Assembly: GCA_036365515.1 (NCBI GenBank)
Contig: CM070874.1
Span: forward strand, 25,669,862 to 25,733,861
Reading direction: 5' to 3'
Length of the DNA stretch: 64,000 bases
DNA from: Torymus aiolomorphi
Lineage: Eukaryota > Arthropoda > Insecta > Hymenoptera > Torymidae
A program made the position numbers and the translations under genes. Position 1 is the first letter of the stretch; each line of letters opens with the position of its first letter. Below, piece by piece: positions 11,931-22,868 of this stretch. Under the pieces are notes generated by a model, which worked only from the letters and a program-made list of their open reading frames with translations, was not told the origin of the DNA and did not search any database.

Positions 11931-12113
11931 GTGGTAAGAGGTTACCAACAAACAGATGTATTGGATGACATTTATTCACCTGTTGCGAAAACACAAACTT
12001 TGAAAGTATTGCTATCGTATTGCTGCCAAAACGGATTGTTAATTGAGCAAATGGATGTAGAAACAGCGTTTTTAAATGGTAAAGTTAAATCAAAAGTATT
12101 TGTTACAGCCTGA
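11931..12113 (+). pseudogene. copia RT fragment (palm, first catalytic Asp)
   Basis: It encodes the RT segment with the DIYSPVAKTQTLKVLLS and QMDVETAFLNGKV motifs, the latter holding the first catalytic aspartate. The frame changes again around 12085-12110, and the next segment resumes with LQPEGYED. The fragment is one piece of the broken pol gene. Confidence 0.85.
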
Positions 12114-12600
12114 AGGTTATGAGGATGGAACAGAAAGGGTTTGTAAATTAAATAAAGCGTTGTATGGTTTGCGAGAAAGCCCAAGAGCTTGGTACGAGTG
12201 TCTTGATAATTATTTAAGTTCTTTAGGATTTGTAAGAAGCGAACATGATTATTGTTTGTATACTTTAAGAGAAAGAGATGAGATTATATATTTAATTATA
12301 TTTGTGGATGATTTGTTAATATGTTGTAAGAAAAGACAAAATTTCAATTACATAAAAGGAATGTTAGAAGAAAGATTTCAGATGAAAGATTTAGATAAAG
12401 TGAGCATTGCGAAATTTGGTAATTTTACAAAGAAATCAAAGTACATAGAAGTACATTATCATTTTGTAAATGAGAATTATGTTAATGGATTAATTGATAT
12501 TGCTAAGGTCAGTACAGAGAAAAATGTTGCAGATATTTTGACAAAGGCTCTTGGACGAGTAAGGTTTGAAAACTTGAGAAGTTTATTGAATTTGATTTAA
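12076..12600 (+). pseudogene. copia RT catalytic part fused to the RNase H tail
   Basis: It contains CKLNKALYGLRESPRAWY and the catalytic YLIIFVDDLLICCK box. After LEERFQMKDLDKV it jumps directly to the very end of RNase H (YIEVHYHFVNENYV, then VADILTKAL). The normal RT thumb/connection and most of RNase H (roughly 250 residues, from family knowledge) are missing, and the junction near 12400-12408 is in frame. The stop falls just upstream of the purine-rich tract. Confidence 0.85.
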
Positions 12601-12631
12601 AGAATATTGTAATTGCGAGAAACATAAATGT

Positions 12632-12640
12632 AAGGAGGCG
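12632..12640 (+). promoter_or_regulatory. copia polypurine tract
   Basis: AAGGAGGCG immediately precedes the 3' LTR, in the position used to prime plus-strand synthesis. Confidence 0.7.
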
Positions 12641-12886
12641 TGTTAGAATACGTGTACATTTATGTCAGCGTGCGAAATAGAGAGCGCATGCGTGGCGCCA
12701 TCACGCGAGCATAGCTGGAGAGCTAGCGAGAGCGAGCGGCCGAAGCGGGCACTCATTCGTTCGCCGTCCTCTGCCGAGAGCAGTTGTAATCAGAGAGAAA
12801 GCTGTACTGTAATTGAATAAAACGTTGTTGCTGTTAACCAGAGTGGGTTATTTGAAGAACCCTGCCTTCCACATCCTAAATTAACA
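12641..12886 (+). repeat. copia 3' LTR
   Basis: Matches 8759-9004 with two differences seen by eye (CACTCACTCG against CACTCATTCG, and GAGAGAGAGC against GAGAGAAAGC). It is followed by the AACAT duplication at 12887-12891. Confidence 0.95.
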
Positions 12887-12891
12887 AACAT

Positions 12892-13877
<986 letters not shown>

Positions 13878-14640
13878 GCAATAGATTCTTTAACGCATTG
13901 ATATGCAATGAACTTTATCAATATATTTTTGTATTTGTTTTTATTTATGTCAATATCTTCTTCAAGGAGTGAAATCTGAGTCTGAAAGTATAAAATACTA
14001 GAACTTGATGCACTTCTAATAAACTGCGAAAATCTTACATCTTGCTATTGCTGGGTTTTAGTATCAGAACAACCTAACTTTCAACCAGAATAATTAAAGT
14101 TATCTGTGTAAATAAGATCAGCTGCAAATGCAGCTTTTACTACATAGTAGTTCAATCTTCAGAATTTAAATTTAAATCTATGTATTATCTGATGATCCTT
14201 TAACTATTACAAAACTTGAAGCTCAAAGTTGACTACTATTTCCATAAGAGCAGCTTATATATTCTTCACAAAATACTCATTCCTACTCACTTACTCTTGT
14301 ATCTTGCCAAATTTGAAAAGTTCTTAATACTTATATGTATGTTATTGTTAGATTAAGTCCCATCTGAAAAATCACACTTTTGGCCAATAAGATAATGTAT
14401 ACGTAATACTCTACCCACAGCAAAGTTCACAGACATTATTTCATTTGGAGGTATCATAGTCAAAAATGAGTCAACTCAGAAATTTTAATCCTTCAAACTA
14501 TGCCATTCAAAGCTTTGTCGAAATTCTTTCATATTATCTGAATCATATCCGCTCTTTTTTTTCTAAGAAGCTAGTGAGTTAAGACGATCTGACGGAGGCG
14601 AGGTTTAGAAATCAAAAATTCAACGATTTCATTAGAAAAG
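13878..14640. other. AT-rich sequence, no gene seen
   Basis: The stretch at 14065-14115 resembles 7570-7620. A small GC-richer patch (ACGATCTGACGGAGGCGAGG) lies at about 14584-14603 next to the Penelope 3' region. No coding signal was found. Confidence 0.4.
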
Positions 14641-14645
14641 GCAAC

Positions 14646-14678
14646 GTTTCGTTGGCTTGGTCTGCCAACCTCTTCAAG
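14646..14678 (-). ncRNA. Hammerhead-like fold next to the Penelope element
   Basis: Read on the minus strand: CTTGAAGAG, then GTTGGC, a 7-nt loop, GCCAAC and GAAAC. This is the layout of hammerhead core, stem II, GAAAC. The core lacks an exact CTGATGA and is therefore degenerate. Penelope-like elements are known to carry hammerhead ribozyme motifs in their terminal repeats, and this sits just 3' of the minus-strand ORF. Confidence 0.4.
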
Positions 14679-14925
14679 CTACAATTTTTTATTAAACAGA
14701 AAAAAACAATTAATACAATGTAATTAATAGAAACTAAAAACACTCGCGTAATACAATAATTAATACCTTAAATTATAACGTGTGTTACGTAGTACACATG
14801 AAGTCGATGTTAACGCAAAACATGAGATTGGTCAGTATTTATAGAATACACAGTAAAGGGTTGGTGTCTGTGTTTACAAACAAAACGCAGATACATATAG
14901 AAAGAAAAATCAAACGACAACAAAT

Positions 14926-17412
14926 TTAATTTAAAAGTCTCAATAAAGGAAAATAAGACGTATTTAAAAATTTAACGTCTTCTTTCTTATTTATGTTATT
15001 ACTGTTGCACTTAATGTGGATCATTTCTGACAATATACGTTTTTTGTAATTAGCTTCCTGATCTAGAATTTTGGTATTGTCCCAGTCAAAATCATGGAGA
15101 AATTTATTCGTATGTTGTGGAACTACTGATTCTATGTTGTTATTTTTTTGATGTTCGTTAATTCTGATTTTTATTGTACGTTTAGTTTCTCCTACATATG
15201 ACGCAGGACACGATTTACAGAAGAACTTATAAACTACGTTGGTCTTATCCCACTTTTTTGTAGGGTCTTTACCTAATTTTATTACAGAACTTAGACTCTT
15301 ATTAACAAGAGGCAAAACACGGAAGTTATAAGGTTTGAGAATGGTTACAATTTTTTCAAAAATGTCATTGAACGGTAATGAAATATGGGATACAAATTCG
15401 TTTTGTACAATATTGTCTTTTTGGTTGTTCTCATATTTAATTTTGTAAAATCTTTTGTATGCATATTGTTTGATGAATCTCCGAAGGTAATTATTATTTT
15501 TGAGTAATGTAGTAACAATATTTAGATTTTTCCTATGAAATTTTTTATTTGATAATAAAATTGCTCTGTCAACAAGGTTGTACACAATATTGATCTTCTG
15601 TTGTGGTGGATGATAGGAATGATAATTAATAAGTCTGCCGGAAGAAGTGGGTTTATTATACCAATCTGTAATAATCGTATTATTATGGTGGATTAAAAGA
15701 ATATCTAGAAAATTGATTTTTTTGTCCTGTTCTAATTCATAAGTAAATTGTAACTTGTTATTATAGGAATTGAACGTATTTATTACGGTATTGATATGTT
15801 TTTTGTCGATACACATAATCGTGTCATCAACGTAGCGGAAATAAAAAAGTGGAAGAATATCATGGTTTTCTTTCAAAATTTTTAGACAGTCAGTTTCCAA
15901 ATCGTCCATCACAATATCTGCAAATAATGGCGATATCGGGGAACCCATACGTGTACCATCAATTTGTCTATAAAATTTGTTATTGAAAGAAAAAAAGGTA
16001 TTCGAAAATAGAAATTTTATACATGTAATAATTTCGTTGAATGGGATTTTGCATCTATTATGTATGAAATCAAATCTTCGATCTATACTGTCTAATACTA
16101 GTTGTAGTGGAATGTTTGTAAATAGAGAAATAACGTCTAAAGAGAGTAATACATAGTCATCTGGTATGATAACTGAATTTAATTTTTGTTTCAAATGAAA
16201 ACTGTTGTCGATATGCGACTCTGGGATTTTTATGGACGATTTGATTTCATTGTAAATAATTTTAGCTAAAAAGTGGCTCGGACTATTGACCAATGAGATT
16301 ATGGGACGGAATGGTATATCTTTTTTATGTATTTTTGGAAGACCGTAACATTTTGCCAGTGTAGTATTTGAACAAGAGAGAGAGTTATTATGAAACTTTT
16401 TGCGCAAATAGTTATTATTATTTAGATTCTTAAGAATCGTCGACGTGTCAGATTGTAACTTTTTTAGGGGATGCTTTTTAATATTTTCGTAAACAGTTGT
16501 GTCAGATAGTAACAAGTGCATTTTTGAGTTGTATTCAGTCTTGCTTAAGCAGACGGTGACATTTCTCTTGTCAGAAGTTGTAAACTATATATCTGGATTA
16601 TTTTTAATAAACTTTTTTGTATTAGTTAATTTCCTTTTAAACATTTTTTCTTGTGGCTTTTCATGTTTTTGTTTCATAAACGCTGTTGTTAGATTTGATA
16701 CAATTCTTTCCTTGATTTCGGATTGTTTTGATGTCGATAGTTCAGAATTCATTAAACTAAACTCAACATTTTTAACTGTGTCCACGATGTCTTTTTTATC
16801 ACACCTTTTGTTGATACTAAATTTTGGTCCTAATGAGACTACGTCTATTATGTCGTCAGGTATATGTACCTCTGTCAAGTGTTTGAAGAATTGTTCTTTT
16901 GATGTGGTATTCTTCGCTTGTAATTTTTGTTTTTTCGATATACATTCAAATTTTTTAATTAAATTTTTGTTGTGTTTTTCTCTAATCAATTTGGCTTTTT
17001 TGTTAGTATATGTAAAGAAATTATTAATAGTTAAATGATCAATGTTGAATTCTCAAATTAGGTTTTTAAGAGAAGATAATGATTTATTTAAAAAATTCAT
17101 ATGAAAATTGATATCACGGATTTCCAGATTTAAAAGTTTAAAGGAGATATGTTTTTCCATATCAACGAGTCTTAGTTTGCAAAATTCACTGTGAAACGAA
17201 AAAGTACGAAAACGCTTACTTAAATTTAACATATGTTGAGGAAAGATGTTGTTGGATCTGCACCTCAAAAAAAACCAGCGTTGCGGAATTGATACGGCGA
17301 GTTGATAGTTTAAATTAATCCATCGTTTCAGATGTCGTTTAACTTGTGGACCATGTATATTTTCGATGTAGTTGAAAAACATCTGTCCTTGAAGTTGAGT
17401 GTGTGAGTCCAT
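14926..17412 (-). pseudogene. Penelope-like element RT and GIY-YIG endonuclease, two in-frame stops
   Basis: The minus-strand reading frame of about 829 codons is interrupted only by two in-frame stops, at 17053-17055 and 16585-16587; flanking residues stay in register. The N-terminal part starts MDSHTQLQGQMFF. The RT domain contains CYGLPKIHKKDIPFRPIIS, LLSLDVISLFTNIP, DGTRMGSPISPLFADI and the catalytic FRYVDDTIMC box. The C-terminus has a GIY-YIG-type nuclease segment (KFFCKSCPASYVGETKRTIK). This order is diagnostic of Penelope-like elements, which use the endonuclease for target-primed reverse transcription and telomere-proximal or internal insertion. Length fits a full-length ORF. It is inactive as read, unless the stops are errors. 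Confidence 0.92.
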
Positions 17413-17555
17413 ATCTGATCTAAGACTCTTCTATTGTGTAGAATATGAGTTCCTCTTTCTGGAATTTCCGATGTAAGAAAAAGATTCTAACCTTAAAAAT
17501 AATAAATGGCTATTAGAAAACCAAAGTAGGTAACAACGCGCGCGCATAGCGCATA
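17413..17555. other. Short unassigned interval upstream of the Penelope ORF
   Basis: It may be the 5' untranslated part of the Penelope-like element. The string GGCTATTAGAAAACCAAA (17509-17526) is closely matched by GGCCTATTAGAAAACCAAA near 54644, which suggests a shared end or family. Confidence 0.35.
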
Positions 17556-18667
17556 GCGCATGCCATTTCCATTTTCTAGTATACATAAATGCGTTCCCGA
17601 ATAATTACCATTTTAAAAGAGGGTTAAAATAGTTTTAACCTCAAATATCTCTGAAATTCATAAACGAATTCTTTTACCCTAAGAACTCTTCTAATAAATA
17701 ATATACAAACTCTACATCTCCACCAAATATCAAAGAAATTAAAACAATTTTAATGTAGTTATATTGTACGACAACAAAGAAAGTCATTTTCAAAAATACT
17801 AAAATTTTACATATTAAACATCTGCAAAAAAATAACCATATAATCTGAATGAAATTGTACACAGGTATTGCCTATATCGCATACAAAAGAGTCTATAAAT
17901 TTCAAGCTGATACATGAAGTCGTCATTAAGAAATTACGATTTAAAAAAAAACCGTAAAAAAAATTTAACCTTAAATATCTCTAAAAATCATGAGACAATT
18001 CTTTTACCTAAAGGACTTATACGATAATATATAAACTATACATCCCCACAAAATTTCAATATGATTAAACCAATTTTTGTTTTCTCTAGTTATCATGCGA
18101 CAAAGAAAATGACTTCGTAAAACACGAAAATTTTCAAAATCAAATATTATTTATTATTTATCACATATTATTTATATCACATACAAAATTGTCTATAAAT
18201 TGGAAGCTGATACATGGAGCCGTTCTCGAGGAATTATGATTTGAAAAAAGGTTAAAAAAATTTTGATCTCAAATATTTCTGAAATTTCTGGACTAATCAT
18301 TTTGCCCAAAGAATTCGACCGAGAGCTATCCAAATCTACATCTATAAGGAATTTCGAAGCGATTAAGTCAATTTTACTCCCGTATTCGCGGGACATACAA
18401 AACTCGTTTTTTTTTATATTTCAATTTTTTTCTTAAAAACTAGTCGACAAAATGATTTCAAATTTTTAGAGATTATAGCTATATATATTCTGCATTATCA
18501 TGATTTTTTTCAAAAAAATTGACCGTTTAGTTTAGGAGTTATAAGCTTTAAAAAAAAAAAACAAGTTTTTGTTAATAAAAAAAGAACCGTGACAGCTACA
18601 GAAATTTTTCTTTCTAGAAAATATAGATATTTTAATGTTCTTTCGAATGCTATCCATTCGATTCAAA
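17556..18667. mobile_element. Helitron-like AT-rich repeat, left half; three tandem units of about 300 bp
   Basis: Three similar units begin near 17600, 17915 and 18215. Each has a version of AATTACGATTT, then AACCTCAAATATCTCTGAAA, then CTTTTACCC or TTTTGCCCAAAGAA. The block continues into TTTTTGTTAATAAAAAAAGAACCGTGACAGC, which matches 12937-12955. The Polinton inserted at its right edge; the repeat resumes after the Polinton at 53988 and ends with hairpin plus CTAA at 54333. Removing the Polinton gives one contiguous repeat of about 1.45 kb. Confidence 0.6.
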
Positions 18668-18673
18668 TATGTC
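18668..18673. repeat. Polinton target-site duplication TATGTC (left)
   Basis: TATGTC immediately precedes the AGTAG terminus and recurs directly after the CTACT terminus at 53982-53987. Six-base duplications are the Polinton rule. Confidence 0.95.
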
Positions 18674-18937
18674 AGTAGAAGGGGGACGTTTCTGGCAGAC
18701 AATGGGCGGGGCCTAGTGGCGCCAGTGATGAGATAAGAAGTGTTTGGGGGACGTTTCTGTCGGGTCGGCTGGCGTCGCTGGTGAGATAAGAAGGGTCCCG
18801 GGGTACGTTTCTGTTGGGTCGAGTGGAGGGGGAGTATTCGGGTCAGTGGGTGGACTGAAGGGAGATGGAGTGGGTGGTGGGTGGTGGGTGCGAAAATTTT
18901 GCAAAAAAAAAAAAATTTGCAAAGAGTGGATAGGAGG
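18674..18937 (+). repeat. Polinton left terminal inverted repeat
   Basis: GC-rich sequence whose reverse complement forms 53716-53981. Both contain GACGTTTCTG motifs repeated three times at about 55-bp spacing (18685, 18740, 18802), each preceded by a GATAAGAAG or similar string. The arms have a few point differences and small indels. Confidence 0.93.
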
Positions 18938-19555
18938 TGTGTGTGTGTGTGTAGGAGTGAGTATGAATGGATGGTGGGTGGTATGGTTGACTTGCGAATT
19001 TTTTCAAAAGTTTGCAAAGAGTGAAAGTGCGATGGGTGGGTAGGCGGAGTGGATGGTGGAGTGTCGGGTGGAAAATTTAGCAAAAAAAAATTTGCGAAAA
19101 GTGAAGAAAGGGGAAGAGGTGGGTCGAGTGGGTGGTGTTGATGGTTTAAGGTGAGAACGAATCCGGATAAGCTGGAGTTGGATGGTGAGGTGTGTATTTT
19201 TAAAAGATAGTAATAGGTGCGAAGGTTGTGTATGTATGTGTTGGAGAGTGAGTATATTTTAAGAATGTGAGGCTATGTTGTGGTAAAGAAAATTGCTAGC
19301 CGTATTAGGGCATGTGATATGTTCGGAGAAATTTGAGAGATTATTGTATCTATTAGATAAAAGAGAGAGCGTATAGTTTTAACCTTAAACGGTAGGTGAG
19401 AAATTTCTATGATAATGAAATATATAGGCGATACCTGCATGAAGGATATATTTACCTTTTTTTTGATTAGATATTAATGTAGTGTTTAGGCTTAAATGAT
19501 TACAGGTGTCGTTGAGGGCAGATAAGGCGGGTTGTTTGAGATAGAGAGGTACAAA
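18938..19555. other. Polinton left subterminal region, non-coding
   Basis: A G-rich and GT-rich stretch (GGTGGGTGG-type repeats to about 19140) is followed by AT-rich DNA. No ORF has recognisable content. Confidence 0.5.
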
Positions 19556-19557
19556 TA

Positions 19558-20719
19558 GGGTAAGTGTGCCAGTTACTGTGCCCCTTAAGGCGATGTCCGT
19601 AGTATTTAATCAATTACTATTTCTTTTTTCAATTTTTAATCATCTTAAGACCTTTATATGATAATTATATATTCTGTGAGCAGAATAAGCACCTTTTTAA
19701 TACAATATTATGTAAAGAATATTAAATAATTAATAAAATAACTGCATAAGCCTTTGCATCAGTTACTGTATCATTAATTTAGTTACTGTGTGTCAGTTAG
19801 TGTACATTGTTTTAATTACTGTGTGTTACTTAGTGTACATTGTTTTAATTACTGTGTGTCAGTTAGTGTAAATTGTTTTAATTACTGTGCCTTAGATTCT
19901 GAATACTGTATTTAATCCTGTGTCTTTTTTTCTCACTCATCTGCATCTGCATAAACTATATAAAATATATTTAAACATGAAATTTGTTTTTTTTTTTTTT
20001 ATTATATTTAGTAGACTCTCTGCTGGAAATCATCCATTTCTCTCCCATTGCTATGATTTACTACGTATAGAAGTACTTACTTATTATAGAAGAAAATAAA
20101 ATAAAGATGGGAATAAAATATATTATTTTTAAATATATTAAAAACTGCGTTATTTGCTCTGTGGGTAAGCAACGAACATCGAAGTTGACTTGCACAGGCG
20201 ACGAAGCATGAGAAAGTAAGGTTAGCGTAGCCTACCGCGAGGGGGCACAGTAACTAAATACATTCATGAAAACTTGTCCAGTTACTGTGCACAGTAATAG
20301 AAACATGCCGAAAATTCGTTTTAGTTACTGGATTATATTAAATTAAACAATAATATTAATCAAAACTACTTTTTTATTGTTCTTTTGTCAACTAGATGGG
20401 TTTTATAAACATTAAGTGTATTTTTTATTCTGAAAAATATTATTTTTATAGTTTTTCAATCACTTTTATATAGGTATATTCTTAAGCGTTTCGATAAGAA
20501 AATCATAGAAATCGCGATGAGAAATTTAATAAATTATTTGAAATATATGTATTATAAGAATAATTAAGTCATACTGTAGGTTTAACAATAAAAAGCATGA
20601 ATTGAACTGTATATAAAAATTTAGATATTTATGATTAAATATGATTATACTCTACTATAAATGAAAATGATTTAAGGGCACAGTAACTGAAGCGGGCACA
20701 GTAACTGGCACACTTACCC
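19558..20719. mobile_element. TA-flanked non-autonomous DNA transposon with AGTTACTGT repeats
   Basis: The termini GGGTAAGTGTGCCAGTTAC... and their exact reverse complement are 26 bp long. TA lies on each side (19556-19557 and 20720-20721), consistent with a TA target duplication. Inside, AGTTACTGT or a close variant (TTAGTGTA, AATTACTGTG) recurs about ten times, clustered near both ends and in both orientations. No transposase is encoded. The superfamily is uncertain; TA targets fit Tc1/mariner-like or several others. Confidence 0.85.
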
Positions 20720-20721
20720 TA

Positions 20722-20875
20722 TTAGGTATTGAACAAGACTATTAGATGGAAAAATATGTAGCGCGGTGGCCAGTGTAAAATATAATAAAAGAGTGTAGGT
20801 ATAGTAAGTTTTTATTCACTTTTACAAAATATATATATACAAAATATTACACAGTTTTAGTAAAAAAAAAAACAT
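20722..20875. other. AT-rich spacer downstream of the 288-aa ORF
   Basis: Lies 3' of the minus-strand ORF and probably holds its 3' untranslated region. Minus-strand AATAAA-like strings lie near 20785-20815. No other feature is seen. Confidence 0.4.
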
Positions 20876-21742
20876 TTAAATTAACTGTGATTCGAAGCCA
20901 TTTACAATTTCTTTACAATATAAATCTATTATCTCATAACAAAATAAGTTATTATAGAGTGAAATTAATTCGAAAAATAATATATCAAAATAATGTTCTA
21001 GAAAAACTGCATCGGTGACAGGGTTGAATTTATCTTTGACTTGAATTTTAATAACATCACTATTTTCTTGTAATTTATTCTTGATTATTTCTTCGTTGTT
21101 TTGGTGTGTAAGCTCAGAAGGTGTAATTAGTTTCATCAATTCTTCACGGATGAAGTCTTTGCATTTATTTACGAGAGTAGTAATGCGTTCGAGTCGAAGA
21201 AATCTTTCGTCCACGCAGATGACACGCGATTTTAAGCCTTGAAAAGTGTTTTTCTGCATAACGACTGCAGGGGTGAATGTTTTTCTCTTTTTACAGTCTT
21301 CTTGAGAATTAAAATTATGTCTATCGAAAACGATGGATTTGACGCCGTAAGAAGTCGTGAATAAAATATCCAAATCGTTAATTTGTATTTTTTCGTTGCG
21401 TGTAATATTTCCCAAGTTTTCAAAATAAAGAGAAATAAGATGAAAGTTGTTCTGCATTGTAGTCCAAGTATTCGAATTAACCTTTAAGGCGCGAGTATGA
21501 TGGCTATTTAAAATTTGTATGATAGGATGAAAACCCTTTGAATCCTTATCATAATTCATACCCACGGTTACTTTTTTCGACGACGACTTATTAAGTGGAT
21601 ACATTGTGGTAAGTGTGTTAAAATTTAATTCTGATTTTGACCAACCATTTTCAGCCTCGGTCATGATAATTCTCTTTCTTTCCTTACGTCCGTTTACGGT
21701 GGAGTTTAGATTTTCTTGCGATTTTATCATAGCTTGTGCCAT
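20876..21742 (-). CDS. Polinton-borne 288-aa protein of unknown function
   Basis: A single uninterrupted minus-strand ORF in the otherwise decayed left arm of the Polinton, transcribed toward the left end. It starts MAQAMIKSQENLNSTV. Features include a basic N-terminal patch (GRKERKRIIM), a central GFHPIIQILNSHHTRALKV, FTTSYGVKSIVFDRHNF, and a C-terminal helical, Phe/Leu-rich segment (LEHYFDILFFELISLYNNLF). No signal peptide, zinc finger or catalytic signature is evident, and I do not recognise the family. It lies between two inserted short elements and its upstream sequence was hit by the foldback at 21784. Intactness suggests it is either young or was recently under selection. A soluble or DNA-associated accessory protein is possible, but unproven. 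Confidence 0.6.
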   Translation of the reverse strand: MAQAMIKSQENLNSTVNGRKERKRIIMTEAENGWSKSELNFNTLTTMYPLNKSSSKKVTVGMNYDKDSKGFHPIIQILNSHHTRALKVNSNTWTTMQNNFHLISLYFENLGNITRNEKIQINDLDILFTTSYGVKSIVFDRHNFNSQEDCKKRKTFTPAVVMQKNTFQGLKSRVICVDERFLRLERITTLVNKCKDFIREELMKLITPSELTHQNNEEIIKNKLQENSDVIKIQVKDKFNPVTDAVFLEHYFDILFFELISLYNNLFCYEIIDLYCKEIVNGFESQLI

Positions 21743-21783
21743 ATTCGTCGATAGAAAATGTATCTGAAAATTTGGCCACGAGC

Positions 21784-22304
21784 GTATATGAGATGTTTCA
21801 CGTCAGCTCTCCAGGCGCGGCGCGCGAGCGCGAAATCATGCTGTTTTCAGCTTGTGTTTGAAGGGCTAAGATATATCTAAAAAAAATAATCCCCAAGTGA
21901 TTTCGATGTATTTTTTCCTCAGCTTTCCGATGGTGCTATTAGTTTCTCAAAATTTTTCAATTCTAAGTATTTCTTGAATAATATCTCGAAAAAATCAAGA
22001 AACCCCTATGTAGAAAAAGGTTATATCCATGTAAAATTTCCTCCTCTTTCGATCTAGCAGGTCAAAAAAAATATTAAAAATATAGTTTTTGAGATATAAC
22101 ACGTTTTATGTTTTTTTGAGGTTAGAATTGAAAAATTTTGAGAAACTAATAGCACCATCGGAAAGCTGAGGAAAAAATACATCGAAATCACTTGGGGATT
22201 ATTTTTTTTAGATACATCTTAGCGCTTCAAACACAAGCTGAAAATAGCATGATTTCGCGCTCGCGCGCCGCGCCTGGAGACCTGACGTGAAACGCCTCAT
22301 ATAC
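21784..22304. mobile_element. Foldback (MITE-like) element, arms about 190 bp
   Basis: The left arm (from GTATATGAGATGTTTCACGT, through GGCGCGGCGCGCGAGCGCG and CCCCAAGTGATTTCGATGTA) is the near reverse complement of the right arm ending TGACGTGAAACGCCTCATAT. The centre is an AT-rich loop at about 21965-22115. It contains no coding sequence. It sits immediately upstream of the 288-aa ORF on one side and a CA microsatellite on the other. Confidence 0.85.
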
Positions 22305-22310
22305 AGCTTG

Positions 22311-22314
<4 letters not shown>

Positions 22315-22393
<79 letters not shown>
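22315..22393. repeat. (CA)n microsatellite
   Basis: A CA tract of about 78 bp with one CAAACA interruption, adjoining the foldback element. Confidence 0.97.
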
Positions 22394-22395
<2 letters not shown>

Positions 22396-22868
22396 TACTC
22401 GTCGTGTTCTAGAGAATGTGGAGAGAAAATTTTGAGAAAACGGACTGCACGCAGCAAAGATCTTTGGTGTACTGTAGAAGCAGATCGTGCGACGATAGCT
22501 GTTAGAGCGGTAAACCTCGACTGAGCTGACCGCGATATGAGTAGGATCGAGAAGACACGACCCTCTGTGTAAACATGGGTTAGATATCTGGAAGTAGATT
22601 ATTTTGTGCGCTTGGAAGTAGTGATAAATATTGGTTGAAAAAAAGGCGAAAATTTTAGAGATGAAAATTTAATCTTCATTGCGCAAGATGTGGCAAGCTC
22701 TCGGGTCGCTTTCTGTATACTTTTAGGATTTTCGGAAAATTATCAATTTTGTTCCCAAAGGTGCATAGGCATCGGTGAATATAAGACGAGGGAAGCGCAG
22801 CTGCGAGATCATTTCTGTTCGAGGTTTCTTTGGTGTACGCGTGTCGCTCTTTTCCGTCAATTTTCACC
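22394..22868 (+). promoter_or_regulatory. Upstream region of the spliced gene, TATA-like box
   Basis: Non-coding stretch before the ATG at 22869. TATAAGA at 22780-22786 lies about 85 bp upstream of that ATG, in a GC-richer context, and is a plausible core promoter. Nothing else recognisable is seen. Confidence 0.35.

Larger units (their letters stand above)
8759..12886 (+). mobile_element. Ty1/copia LTR retrotransposon, complete ends, internally deleted
   Basis: The element has LTRs of 246 bp (8759-9004 and 12641-12886) that start TGTTAG and end TTAACA, an initiator-Met-type primer-binding site after the 5' LTR, a purine-rich tract (AAGGAGGCG) before the 3' LTR, and a 5-bp target duplication. 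I see only two differences between the LTRs, so the insertion is young. The order gag, protease, integrase, reverse transcriptase, RNase H is that of Ty1/copia. The coding region has frame breaks and a large in-frame deletion between RT and the RNase H tail, so this copy could not move on its own. The total of about 4.1 kb is short for an autonomous copia, as the deletion predicts. Confidence 0.95.

Noticed and set aside
18532..19083. Pro/Ser/His-rich ORF at the Polinton left end (and its partner at 53752-54147)
   Set aside because: Both are frames through the terminal inverted repeat and disappear at its boundary; no protein motif is present.
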